Assembly (NCBI RefSeq): GCF_004403945.1
Contig: NZ_SOHM01000002.1
Span: forward strand, 62,001-126,000
Direction of reading: 5' to 3'
Length of the DNA: 64,000 nucleotides
From: Cryobacterium lactosi
GTDB taxonomy: Bacteria; Actinomycetota; Actinomycetes; Actinomycetales; Microbacteriaceae
In this document: positions 17,086 through 24,527 of the stretch, in pieces
Layout: the number at the start of each line of letters is the position of its first letter
Numbering within the stretch: position 1 is the first letter of the stretch
Made by a program: the position numbers and the translations under genes
The notes under the pieces: model-generated
The model's database searches: none
What the model was told of the DNA's origin: nothing
What the model saw: only the letters and a program-made list of their open reading frames with translations

Positions 17086-17127
17086 CGAGCAGGCCGTGCG
17101 CCGCGGATACGCCGAGGTGCCCCGACC

Positions 17128-17165
17128 CGGACGAGTTGCCCCGATGCGCGGGGGCAACTCGTCCG
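17128..17165. terminator. Strong hairpin between the cupin and DUF6457 genes
   Basis: A perfect 15-bp GC-rich stem (17128-17142 with 17151-17165) with an 8-nt loop separates two convergent genes; likely a two-way terminator. Confidence 0.65.
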
Positions 17166-17193
17166 CACGCGGGCAGTACGGTGCGGGAGCGGG

Positions 17194-17469
17194 CTACTGC
17201 GGTTCGGAGGGCCAGCCCAGGGCCAGCTCGGTGGCGGCGGCGCTCGCCGCGGTGATGTCCTCGGCGCTGCCGCCGTTCTGCGCGGCGGCCAGCCCCACCA
17301 GGAACAGGCTCAGCGGGGCGGCCGGCCGGGCCACGTTGTGCGCCACGTCGCGGGCCACGTCGAGGAGCAGCCCGGTGGGCACCAGGTCGGCGTCGAGTCC
17401 GAGTCGGGCCGCCAGGGCGGCCAGCCACTCGTCGAGGGCTTCCGGAGGCAGCGGGGTATTGGTGCTCAT
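17194..17469 (-). CDS. DUF6457 domain protein
   Basis: A 91-residue acidic helical protein (ALDEWLAALAARLGLDADLV, LLDVARDVAHNVARPAAPLS, FLVGLAAAQ) of the DUF6457 type, function unknown; relatives are often near molybdenum-cofactor genes. The ATG at 17469 is 4 nt after the ThiF-like stop, so the two form an operon. The proximity to fdhD and a molybdopterin oxidoreductase supports a link to Mo enzymes, by inference. Confidence 0.8.
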   Translation of the reverse strand: MSTNTPLPPEALDEWLAALAARLGLDADLVPTGLLLDVARDVAHNVARPAAPLSLFLVGLAAAQNGGSAEDITAASAAATELALGWPSEPQ

Positions 17470-17473
17470 GGTG

Positions 17474-18325
17474 TCACTCCTCGGTGGCGGTGGCGGTGGC
17501 TGTGGCTGATGCGGGTGTGGTGACGGATGCGGCACCGCGAGCGGAATCCGCGTCGCCGGGCTCGGGCACGGCCCCGGCCGTGACCGGCTGGGCCGCCGGC
17601 AGCTGGGCGGCATCGAAGCGGCCGGACTCGGCGTCGATGGTGAGCACCCGGCCGATCAACGGCTCGCCCGTGCCCGTGATCAGGCGGATGGCCTCCGCGG
17701 CCAGGAACGCTCCGGCCTGGCCGCGCAGCGCGCCGAGAACGCCGGGGTCGGCGGCGGCGACCGGGCCGGCCGCATCCGTGCCGAAGAAGTCGCGCAACCG
17801 GGTGGAGCGCTGGCCGCTGCGCCGCGGCGGGCTCGACCAGAACACCGACAGTTCGGCATTGCCGCGGGCCACGGAGCCCCACACCAGCGGCAGCCCGAGG
17901 GTCGCGCAGGTGTCGCCCACCAGGAACGGCTGCGGGGTGAGGTCGCTGCCGTCGAGCACCAGGTCGTAGCCACCGAGGATGCGCGGGGCGGACTCGGCCG
18001 TGAGGTCCTCGTCGTGCGCCGTCACGGCGGTGTCGGGGGAGAGGGTCAGGATGGTCGTGGTCGCGAGCACCAGTGCGTCGACATCCAGCGGGCCCACGTC
18101 GGCGAGCCCGATGGTGCCGACGCCGGCGGCAGCCAGGGATCGCACGGCAGGCGCGCTGAGGCCGGTGGTTCCGAGCACCAGAACCCGGGCTGCCGCGAGG
18201 CGACGGTGCCCAAGGTCGTCGATCGGGGGCAGCCGCAGCTGAGGCAGGCTGCGCACCTGCGAGAGACGTGCGGTTTCGGTCGGGCTGAGCGGGCCGGTGG
18301 GCTCGACGAGAGGGGGAAGTGCCAT
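17474..18325 (-). CDS. ThiF/MoeB-like protein with degenerate adenylation site
   Basis: A 283-residue protein with the Rossmann fold of E1-like ThiF/MoeB proteins, which adenylate the C-terminus of small sulfur carriers such as MoaD. The fold is recognisable (AAARVLVLGTTGLSAPAVRS, AGVGTIGLADVGPLDVDAL, YDLVLDGSDLT). The Gly-rich loop reads GTTGLSAP instead of GAGGLGSP, the Arg of the usual NLxRQ segment is absent, and there is no CPxC zinc pair or rhodanese domain. An Ala/Thr-rich C-terminal tail ends the protein. ATG at 18325 is the start. It may be a non-catalytic or altered E1 involved with Mo cofactor. Confidence 0.75.
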   Translation of the reverse strand: MALPPLVEPTGPLSPTETARLSQVRSLPQLRLPPIDDLGHRRLAAARVLVLGTTGLSAPAVRSLAAAGVGTIGLADVGPLDVDALVLATTTILTLSPDTAVTAHDEDLTAESAPRILGGYDLVLDGSDLTPQPFLVGDTCATLGLPLVWGSVARGNAELSVFWSSPPRRSGQRSTRLRDFFGTDAAGPVAAADPGVLGALRGQAGAFLAAEAIRLITGTGEPLIGRVLTIDAESGRFDAAQLPAAQPVTAGAVPEPGDADSARGAASVTTPASATATATATEE

Positions 18326-18531
18326 GACACCACGGTACGCGGCAATCGTCCCGTGTCCGCCCACGCCGCCCCGCGCTCCTCCCGTTCTCTGCGCCTACTC
18401 GTGGCCCCGTCAGCTCGCGAGAGCGGCCGTGTGGTCGCCTCAGCACCGCTGGAGCAGATGGAGGTTTAGGCTCGAAGGGAGGTCCCGCTGCGCCCCGGCG
18501 CGCTCGGACCGCACTCTCGAGGAGGGCACCC

Positions 18532-19380
18532 ATGAACAGAGTCACGGCACGCCGCAAGATCACCCGGCTGACGGTGGGCCACGCGCCCATCCGCCGCGAA
18601 GACGTCCTGGCGGTCGAGGAACCGCTCGAGCTGCGGGTCAACGGCCGCTCGCTCGCGGTCACCATGCGCACCCCAGGCCACGACGTCGACCTGGCGGCGG
18701 GGTTCCTCGTATCGGAGGGCATCATCAGTCAGGGCGAGCACCTCGCCGTCGCCCGGTACTGCGCCGGCGCCACCGCCGAGGGCGTGAACACCTACAACGT
18801 GCTCGACCTGCGCCTGGCCCCGGGCGTGGCCGCGCCCGATCCGAGCACACAGCGCAACTTCCTCACCACCAGCTCCTGCGGCCTCTGCGGCAAGGAGAGC
18901 ATCGACGCCGTGCGCACCAAGTCGACCTGGGACGTGCGGTCGGATGCCGTGCGGGTGGACGCGGAGATGCTCACCGGATTCCCCGACAAGCTGCGCGAGG
19001 CGCAGGCGGTGTTCGAGAAGACCGGTGGACTGCACGCGGCCGCCCTGTTCGATGCCGCCACGGGCGAGATGCTCGTGCTGCGCGAAGACGTGGGCCGGCA
19101 CAACGCCGTCGACAAGGTGATCGGCTGGGCCGTCAAGGAGAACCTGTTGCCACTGCGCGGCACCGTGCTGATGGTGTCCAGCCGGGCCAGTTTCGAGCTG
19201 GCCCAGAAGGCCCTGATGGCGGGCATCCCGGTGCTCGCCGCGGTGTCGGCGCCGTCATCGCTCTCCGCCGAGTTCGCGCACGAGGTAGGCCTCACCCTGG
19301 TCGGCTTCCTCCGCGGCGACTCCATGGTCATTTACGCCGGCGAGGAACGCATCACCCAGGGCGCGCTCGCCGCGGTGTAG
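18532..19380 (+). CDS. fdhD: Formate dehydrogenase accessory sulfurtransferase FdhD
   Basis: A 282-residue FdhD. In E. coli this protein passes sulfur from IscS to the bis-MGD cofactor and is required for formate dehydrogenase activity. The sulfur-carrying loop is clear: TSSCGLCGKES with C116-x2-C119. GRHNAVDKVIGWAVKENLLP and VSSRASFELAQKA are further family blocks. A TAGGCT element about 60 nt upstream (18468-18473) could be its promoter. It converges on the molybdopterin oxidoreductase gene, its likely client. Confidence 0.95.
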   Translation: MNRVTARRKITRLTVGHAPIRREDVLAVEEPLELRVNGRSLAVTMRTPGHDVDLAAGFLVSEGIISQGEHLAVARYCAGATAEGVNTYNVLDLRLAPGVAAPDPSTQRNFLTTSSCGLCGKESIDAVRTKSTWDVRSDAVRVDAEMLTGFPDKLREAQAVFEKTGGLHAAALFDAATGEMLVLREDVGRHNAVDKVIGWAVKENLLPLRGTVLMVSSRASFELAQKALMAGIPVLAAVSAPSSLSAEFAHEVGLTLVGFLRGDSMVIYAGEERITQGALAAV

Positions 19381-19397
19381 CCACCCAACAACATGAC

Positions 19398-19448
19398 TGG
19401 CCCACTTGTGCTAGTCAGATACCCTCCCGCACTAGCAAAAATGGGCAA
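19398..19448. terminator. Hairpin between fdhD and the molybdopterin oxidoreductase
   Basis: 18-nt arms at 19398-19415 and 19431-19448 pair at 15 positions between two convergent genes, with an A-run inside the right arm. Probably a shared terminator. Confidence 0.55.
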
Positions 19449-19463
19449 CTCACGCCGCTCGGG

Positions 19464-21776
19464 TCAGCTGAGAACGGGCACCGGCACCTCGTGCGGGATG
19501 AACCGCACGCTCATGGCCTTGTAGCCGGGCGTGTTCGACTCCCGGGCCACGAGCTCCCGGTGCATCAGCTGGTTGGCCTCGGGGAAGTACGCCGCCGCGC
19601 AGCCGCGTGGGGTGGGGTACACCACGAGCCGGAACTTGTCGGCCCGGCGTTCCTGCCCGCCGAAGGTGCTGATCACGTCGACGAGGTCGCGGTCGGCAAA
19701 GCCCAGCTCGATGACATCATCGGCGTTGATGAGGATCACCCGGCGGCCGTCCTTGATACCGCGGTAGCGGTCATCCAGCCCGTAGAAGGTGGTGTTGTAC
19801 TGGTCGTGGCTGCGCATGGTCTGCAAGATGAGGTGCCCGGGCGGCGGGGTGAGGTACTCCAGCGGGCTCACCGTGAACCGGGCCCGTCCGATGTCGGTGG
19901 CGAAGCTGCGGGTGTCGCGCGGCGGGTTGGGCAGCACGAAGCCGTTCTTGTCGCGCAACCGCTTGTTGAAGTCCTCGAAGCCGGGCAGCACCCGGGAGAT
20001 GTGGTCGCGGATAACGTCGTAGTCCTCGGCCATCGCCTTCCAGTCCACCGGGTGGTCGTCGCCGAGGGTGGCCCTGGCCATCCGTGCCACGATCACCGGT
20101 TCGGCCAGCAGGTGCTCCGATACGGGGTCGAGCCGGCCCTGGGTGGAGTGCACCATCGACATCGAGTCCTCCACCGACAAGACCTGCCGGCCCGACGGAT
20201 GTTTGTCATCGGTGTCGGTGCGGCCGAGCGTCGGCAGGATCAGCGAGGTGACCCCGTGCATGACGTGCGACCGGTTCGGCTTGGTGGAGATGTGCACGGT
20301 CAGGCCCACCCGCTGCATCGCGGCCTCGAGCGCGTCGGTGTCGCTGCAGGCGAGCGCGAAGTTGCCGCCCATCGACACGAACACGTCCACGTCGTCGTTC
20401 TCGAAGGCCTCCACGGTGTTGACCGAGTCGAGGCCGTGCTCCCGCGGGGACACGATGCCGAACTCGGCGTCGAGGGCGGCGAGCATGGCCTCCTTGGGCT
20501 TCTCCCACACGCCCATGGTGCGGTCGCCCTGCACGTTGGAGTGCCCGCGCACCGGGCAGGCGCCCGCGCCCGGTTTGCCGAAGTTGCCCTGCAGCAGGAG
20601 CAGGTTGATGATCTCCTTGAGCGTGTTCACCGAATGCGGCTGCTGGGTGAGGCCCAGCGCCCAGCAGATGATGGTGGCGTTGGAGGCGGCCATCATCTTC
20701 GCGACCACGCTGATGTCGAGCCGGGAGAGTCCGGTGGCCTTCTCGGTCTCGACCCAGTCGATCTCGGTGCGCGCGGCCCGGTAGGCCTCGATGCCGTCGG
20801 TGTTGGCGTCGATGAACTCCTGGTCCACGACGGAGCCGGGCACCCGGGCCTCCTCCTCGAGCAGCAGGTGGCCGAGCGCCTGGAACAGGGCCAGGTCGCC
20901 GCCGACCTTGATCTGCAGGAACTCGTCGGCCAGTGGCACCCCGTGGCCGACCAGTCCGGTGGGCGTCTGCGGGTCCTTGAAGTTGAACAGCCCGGCCTCG
21001 GGCAGCGGGTTCACGGCGACGACCTTGCCGCCGTTGGCCTTGCACTCGGCCAGGGCAGACAGCATCCGCGGGTGGTTGGTGCCCGGGTTCTGGCCCACGA
21101 CCAGGATCAGCTCGGCCACGTGGATGTCTTCGAGCGAGACGGTGCCCTTGCCGATGCCGATGGTGGGGTTCAGCGCCGACCCGGAGGATTCGTGGCACAT
21201 GTTCGAGCAGTCGGGCAGGTTGTTGGTGCCGATCGACCGGGCGAACAGCTGGTACAGGAACGCGGTCTCGTTGGCGGTGCGGCCGGACGTGTAGAACACC
21301 GTGCGGTCCGCCGTGGTGGCGCGGATCTTCTCGCCGATCAGCGCGAACGCGTCTTCCCATGCGATGGGGGAGTAGTGGGTGTCGCCGGGGCGCACGACCA
21401 CGGGCTGGGAGATGCGACCCTGATTGCCCAGCCAGTATTCGGTCTTGCCGGCCAGCTCGGCGAGCGAGTGCTCGGCCCAGAACTCTGGGCCGACGGTGCG
21501 GAGCGTGTTCTCCTCGGCCACGGCCTTGGCGCCGTTCTCGCAGAACTCCGCGGTCTTGCGGTGCCCGGTGGACTCCGGCCAGGCGCAGCCGGGGCAGTCG
21601 GTGCCGTTTCGCTGGTTCAGCCGCAGCAGCGCGCGCGCCGTGCGGCCGATGCCGGCCTGGGCAATGCCGCGGTCCAACGCCACCACCACCGCCTCGAGGC
21701 CGGCGGCGGCCTTCTTCGGGGTGCCGATAACGAGGTCGTCTTCGTTGATGTCCTTGACCGGTGCGCGACGTGTCAT
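19464..21776 (-). CDS. FdhF/YdeP-family molybdopterin oxidoreductase (formate dehydrogenase alpha-like)
   Basis: A 770-residue bis-MGD enzyme of the FdhF/YdeP (Fdhalpha-like) family. N-terminal Cys residues are seen at C61-x2-C64 (DCPGCAWPESTGHR) and C79. The cofactor region shows YTSGRTANETAFLYQLF, LPDCSNMCHESSGSALNPTI (C190, C194) and LVVGQNPGTNHPRMLSAL. The C-terminal molybdopterin dinucleotide-binding domain has HDQYNTTFYGLDDRYRGI. There is no selenocysteine codon. The usual electron-transfer subunits are not encoded nearby, which is typical of this family whose physiological substrate is mostly unproven. fdhD next door supports sulfuration of its cofactor. Confidence 0.92.
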   Translation of the reverse strand: MTRRAPVKDINEDDLVIGTPKKAAAGLEAVVVALDRGIAQAGIGRTARALLRLNQRNGTDCPGCAWPESTGHRKTAEFCENGAKAVAEENTLRTVGPEFWAEHSLAELAGKTEYWLGNQGRISQPVVVRPGDTHYSPIAWEDAFALIGEKIRATTADRTVFYTSGRTANETAFLYQLFARSIGTNNLPDCSNMCHESSGSALNPTIGIGKGTVSLEDIHVAELILVVGQNPGTNHPRMLSALAECKANGGKVVAVNPLPEAGLFNFKDPQTPTGLVGHGVPLADEFLQIKVGGDLALFQALGHLLLEEEARVPGSVVDQEFIDANTDGIEAYRAARTEIDWVETEKATGLSRLDISVVAKMMAASNATIICWALGLTQQPHSVNTLKEIINLLLLQGNFGKPGAGACPVRGHSNVQGDRTMGVWEKPKEAMLAALDAEFGIVSPREHGLDSVNTVEAFENDDVDVFVSMGGNFALACSDTDALEAAMQRVGLTVHISTKPNRSHVMHGVTSLILPTLGRTDTDDKHPSGRQVLSVEDSMSMVHSTQGRLDPVSEHLLAEPVIVARMARATLGDDHPVDWKAMAEDYDVIRDHISRVLPGFEDFNKRLRDKNGFVLPNPPRDTRSFATDIGRARFTVSPLEYLTPPPGHLILQTMRSHDQYNTTFYGLDDRYRGIKDGRRVILINADDVIELGFADRDLVDVISTFGGQERRADKFRLVVYPTPRGCAAAYFPEANQLMHRELVARESNTPGYKAMSVRFIPHEVPVPVLS

Positions 21777-21857
21777 GTGTCCATCCTGCTCCTGTCGGAG
21801 CCGGATGCTGACATGCGCCCGCCGGGTTTTTCCGGTTTTACCGGGTCATACGGATGC

Positions 21858-22280
21858 CTACGCGGCCAACCCGTGCGACCGGCGACCGTCCGCTCCCACG
21901 TTGCCGGCGGCCACATCCGTGCCGTCGGGAACCCGGGTGTCCCGGTCCAGGCGCACGCCAGCGGCGATGCGCACGTTACGGCCGATGCGCACGTGGCTGC
22001 CCAGGTGGGCGCCGCCGGCGACGAGGCTGCCCTCGCCGATGTGCACATTCTGGCCGATGAACACCTTGTCGCCGATGACGACGTCGTGGTCGATCCAACT
22101 GCCGGGCCCGACCCACGATTCCCGCCCCACCCGCGCACCGGATTCGATGTAGGCGGACTCGGAAATGAACGCGCTGGGTTGCACGGTCGACTTGCCCGAG
22201 ACCCACCCGTTGCCGTTGGGGTGCCTGCGGTACTTCTCGATCACGCCGGTCTCGACTTCCACGTCGATGTTCTTGCGCAC
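21858..22280 (-). CDS. Hexapeptide-repeat (left-handed beta-helix) protein
   Basis: A 140-residue protein made almost wholly of hexapeptide repeats (STVQPSAFISESAYIESGAR, WIDHDVVIGDKVFIGQNVHI, GAHLGSHVRIGRNVRIAAGV), so it folds as a beta-helix, probably trimeric. No catalytic His of acetyltransferases stands out, so the function is open. GTG at 22280 is chosen: a GGGAGGAG ribosome site lies just upstream and the open frame beyond it encodes a hydrophobic, unrelated sequence. It precedes the oxidoreductase gene on the same strand by 81 nt. Confidence 0.8.
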   Translation of the reverse strand: MRKNIDVEVETGVIEKYRRHPNGNGWVSGKSTVQPSAFISESAYIESGARVGRESWVGPGSWIDHDVVIGDKVFIGQNVHIGEGSLVAGGAHLGSHVRIGRNVRIAAGVRLDRDTRVPDGTDVAAGNVGADGRRSHGLAA

Positions 22281-22313
22281 TGGGGCTCCTCCCGTGACGC
22301 TCGTTGTTTGCGC

Positions 22314-22337
22314 CAATCGGCGCCGATGCGCCGATTG
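22314..22337. repeat. Short inverted repeat in a divergent intergenic region
   Basis: A 9-bp perfect dyad (caatcggcg at 22314-22322, complement at 22329-22337) lies in the 238-nt gap between the hexapeptide gene and the 22519 gene. A TATGCT element at 22474-22479 is a possible promoter for the latter. I see nothing else in the gap. Confidence 0.4.
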
Positions 22338-22518
22338 CGCGCCCGGGGCCGAAGTACAGCACACCAGAATGAGCGTCAACACCGACAGAAACACCGCGAA
22401 TTCGCAGGACATTCCGGGTGAGAGCCCAGTCCCAGCAAACTCGCGGCTGGCTCCGTGAGCGACCGAACGGTTCTATGCTGCCCGTAGCAACGAATAGGGC
22501 CACGGATTGGGGGTATGG

Positions 22519-22872
22519 ATGTCGATCGAGTCGGGTGCCTTGACGGCCGACCAGCGCACCGAGCTGCTCAACTACGAGGTCGGCCGGTTCGCGCTGGAAG
22601 GCTGGACGGTCAGCAGCGTGGCCGGGTTCCAGGCCGTGTTGCAGCGGAAGAAGAGAATCGGGTTCTTCGGAAACGTGTTCCTGACCTTCGTCACCTGGGG
22701 CCTGTGGCTGATCGTCGTGCTGCTGCGCATCCTGAACCGCAGGATCGAATCGTTGATCCTCACCGTGGATCACGCCGGCAGAGTCACCCGGGAGTTCTCC
22801 CACCCGCCGGGCACGCTGCTGACAATAAAAATGTGGGCCCCGTCGGGCTCGAACCGACGACCCAAGGATTAA
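22519..22872 (+). CDS. Small membrane protein of unknown function, 3' end antisense to tRNA-Lys
   Basis: A 117-residue protein. Residues about 1-50 are soluble (LTADQRTELLNYEVGRFALE, GWTVSSVAGFQAVLQRKKRI), then comes one hydrophobic stretch (VFLTFVTWGLWLIVVLLRIL), then a short tail. The pattern resembles C-terminal domains of many small actinobacterial membrane proteins; no function is known. Nothing stops the frame before it enters the complement of tRNA-Lys, so the last 13 codons (from 22834) are dictated by the tRNA. A TTG 12 nt upstream is an alternative start. Confidence 0.65.
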   Translation: MSIESGALTADQRTELLNYEVGRFALEGWTVSSVAGFQAVLQRKKRIGFFGNVFLTFVTWGLWLIVVLLRILNRRIESLILTVDHAGRVTREFSHPPGTLLTIKMWAPSGSNRRPKD

Positions 22873-22906
22873 AAGTCCTTTGCTCTACCAACTGAGCTAG
22901 AGGCCC
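22834..22906 (-). tRNA. tRNA-Lys (anticodon TTT)
   Basis: 73 nt with a complete cloverleaf. The 7-bp acceptor stem pairs 22900-22906 with 22835-22841; the D-arm carries agctcagttggtagagc; the anticodon loop cttttaa sits inside a 5-bp stem; the T-arm is gtcgg-ttcgagc-ccgac. Discriminator base is A; CCA is not encoded. Confidence 0.97.
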
Positions 22907-23045
22907 GCGGTTAATAACTTAGCGTGGATTGGCAGACGGTTTTTGTGACTAGCGTGGGTGCATCCGCCAGAGACGCCGGCACGGCAACACCCACACATCC
23001 GGCGGCGTACCCGACTACGCTGCCGCAAAGCCCAGGAGGAGAGCG

Positions 23046-23675
23046 ATGGCCGACGATTTTCACAAGCCCACCCAGTTCTCGGGTGCGAAGTTCGAGTCGA
23101 TGATGGGCGGGGAAGATCCCGCGCAGATCAGCCGGATCGCGCACGAGACGGCGCAGGCGCTGATCAACCGGGTGCGGGAGAGCCCAGACCCCGCCGTTGT
23201 GGAGCGTCTGGTGGCGTACACCGACGAGCACGGCATCGACGCCGTGGCGGAGTTGTGGTCCCGCGCCACGCCTCGCAGCCTGCCCGGGGCGCTGTGGCGC
23301 ATCTACCTGGTGCGGTTGCTGATCCGTCAGGATGCGGACGGCACGGCCTACCTGTACCAGCGGGGCATCGATGTTGCGGTCACGATCGACCCCCTCGTCG
23401 CGGGCGCCGCGGTGCCGACCGGGCCGGCCGAGATCATCCTGCTCGCCGACGAGATCCTCCGCGGCGTGTTCACCGGAGACTTCGGCATCGCCCTGGACCG
23501 TGCTGCTGCGTTCTGCCGGGTGATCGGCGCCGGCTGCGCGAGCGTGGCCGACGATTTCGACAGCACCGAACCGGGCCGCTCCAGCGAGCTGACCACCCGT
23601 GCGCTGCGGTTCTCCACCACCGCGTCGGAATTCGCCTCCTGCGCCCGGCTGTGGCGCAACGACTCCCTGGAATAG
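23046..23675 (+). CDS. Conserved actinobacterial protein of unknown function
   Basis: A 209-residue soluble protein without signal peptide or membrane segment. Conserved-looking blocks include FSGAKFESMMGGEDPAQISR, IDAVAELWSRATPRSLPGAL and WRIYLVRLLIRQDADGTAYL. The fold is probably all-helical; I do not know the function. A good AGGAGAG ribosome site precedes the ATG by about 6 nt. It is followed by a strongly structured intergenic element and then the sigma factor gene. Confidence 0.8.
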   Translation: MADDFHKPTQFSGAKFESMMGGEDPAQISRIAHETAQALINRVRESPDPAVVERLVAYTDEHGIDAVAELWSRATPRSLPGALWRIYLVRLLIRQDADGTAYLYQRGIDVAVTIDPLVAGAAVPTGPAEIILLADEILRGVFTGDFGIALDRAAAFCRVIGAGCASVADDFDSTEPGRSSELTTRALRFSTTASEFASCARLWRNDSLE

Positions 23676-23731
23676 GCGATGGGAGGCATCCGGGAATGAA
23701 CTCTCAGCCGATGTCGTTTACACTTGATGCT

Positions 23732-23811
23732 GGCCGGACCGCAGTAACCCCGGGCTCCAATATTCGCCGTCTAGAACGGCCTCGCGCCGAGAGGCGTTCT
23801 GCGGTCCGGCC
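23732..23811 (+). other. Structured intergenic element upstream of the ECF sigma gene
   Basis: A perfect 13-bp outer stem (23732-23744 with 23799-23811) encloses 54 nt, including a second hairpin (aacg-cctc pairing with gagg-cgtt, about 23775-23798) and a possible short third stem. There is no T-run after it, so it is not a textbook terminator. It lies 57 nt after the preceding gene and 122 nt before the sigma factor start. Confidence 0.55.
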
Positions 23812-23933
23812 TTCACTTTGCCCGCTCGCCGGCGTCGCCGGTTCGGCGCATTCCCACAACAATTTTTCGCTCCAGACCAATCCAGCGGGGACTCGGTACC
23901 GAACCCTCATCATGGAAGGGGACTGGACCTGAC

Positions 23934-24527
23934 ATGCTGGATCTCATGACTGCTGAATTCGACCTCGACGCCTCGTCGACAGCGCCTTCGAAAGAAGAGC
24001 TGCTCGCCCGGGTGGCCGACGGCGACCAAACGGCTTTCGGAGAGCTATACGACCAGATCGCTCCGCGGGTGCTTGGCTTGGTCAAGCGCGTGTTGATCGA
24101 TCACGCACAGTCCGAAGAAGTGACCCAGGAGATTTTTCTGGAGATCTGGCAGACGGCTTCGCGGTATGAGTCACAGCGTGGCGGGGCTTCAACCTGGATC
24201 ATGACCATGGCGCACCGACGTGCGATCGACCGAATTCGGTCGTCGCAGGCCGGACGCGACCGGGACACGAAAATCGGCATCCGCGACCTCGCGGTGCCGT
24301 ATGACCACGTCGCCGAAACCGTCGAGGTGAAAATCGAGCATGAAAGGGTGGAGAAGGCGATGTCCAGACTGACCGAACTGCAACGGCAGGCCGTGAGCCT
24401 GTCGTACTTCAGCGGTTATAGTCACCGTGAAGTCGCTGACCACCTGCACATTCCGCTCGGCACCGTCAAAACTCGGCTACGCGACGGGTTAATCCGTCTG
24501 CGAGATGAACTGGGGGTGGCGTCTTGA
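23934..24527 (+). CDS. sigK: ECF RNA polymerase sigma factor, SigK-like
   Basis: A 197-residue ECF sigma factor. Region 2 covers residues about 25-95 (DQTAFGELYDQIAPRVLGLV, SEEVTQEIFLEIWQTASRYE, ASTWIMTMAHRRAIDRIRSS) and region 4 covers about 138-190 (LTELQRQAVSLSYFSGYSHR, HIPLGTVKTRLRDGLIRL). The downstream gene encodes an RskA-type anti-sigma factor, overlapping by 4 nt, the arrangement known for sigK-rskA. A second ATG four codons in is an alternative start. Confidence 0.92.
   Translation: MLDLMTAEFDLDASSTAPSKEELLARVADGDQTAFGELYDQIAPRVLGLVKRVLIDHAQSEEVTQEIFLEIWQTASRYESQRGGASTWIMTMAHRRAIDRIRSSQAGRDRDTKIGIRDLAVPYDHVAETVEVKIEHERVEKAMSRLTELQRQAVSLSYFSGYSHREVADHLHIPLGTVKTRLRDGLIRLRDELGVAS

Noticed and set aside
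18297-22421. A 1374-codon open frame on the plus strand
   Set aside because: It is the antisense shadow of the high-GC oxidoreductase gene and crosses fdhD and the hexapeptide gene out of frame. The composition (His, Gly, Val, Arg-rich) is typical of shadow frames.
22515-22895. A frame ending in the peptide VGPVGLEPTTQGLKVLCSTN
   Set aside because: This peptide is the well-known false translation of the antisense strand of tRNA-Lys; the real gene is in the neighbouring frame.
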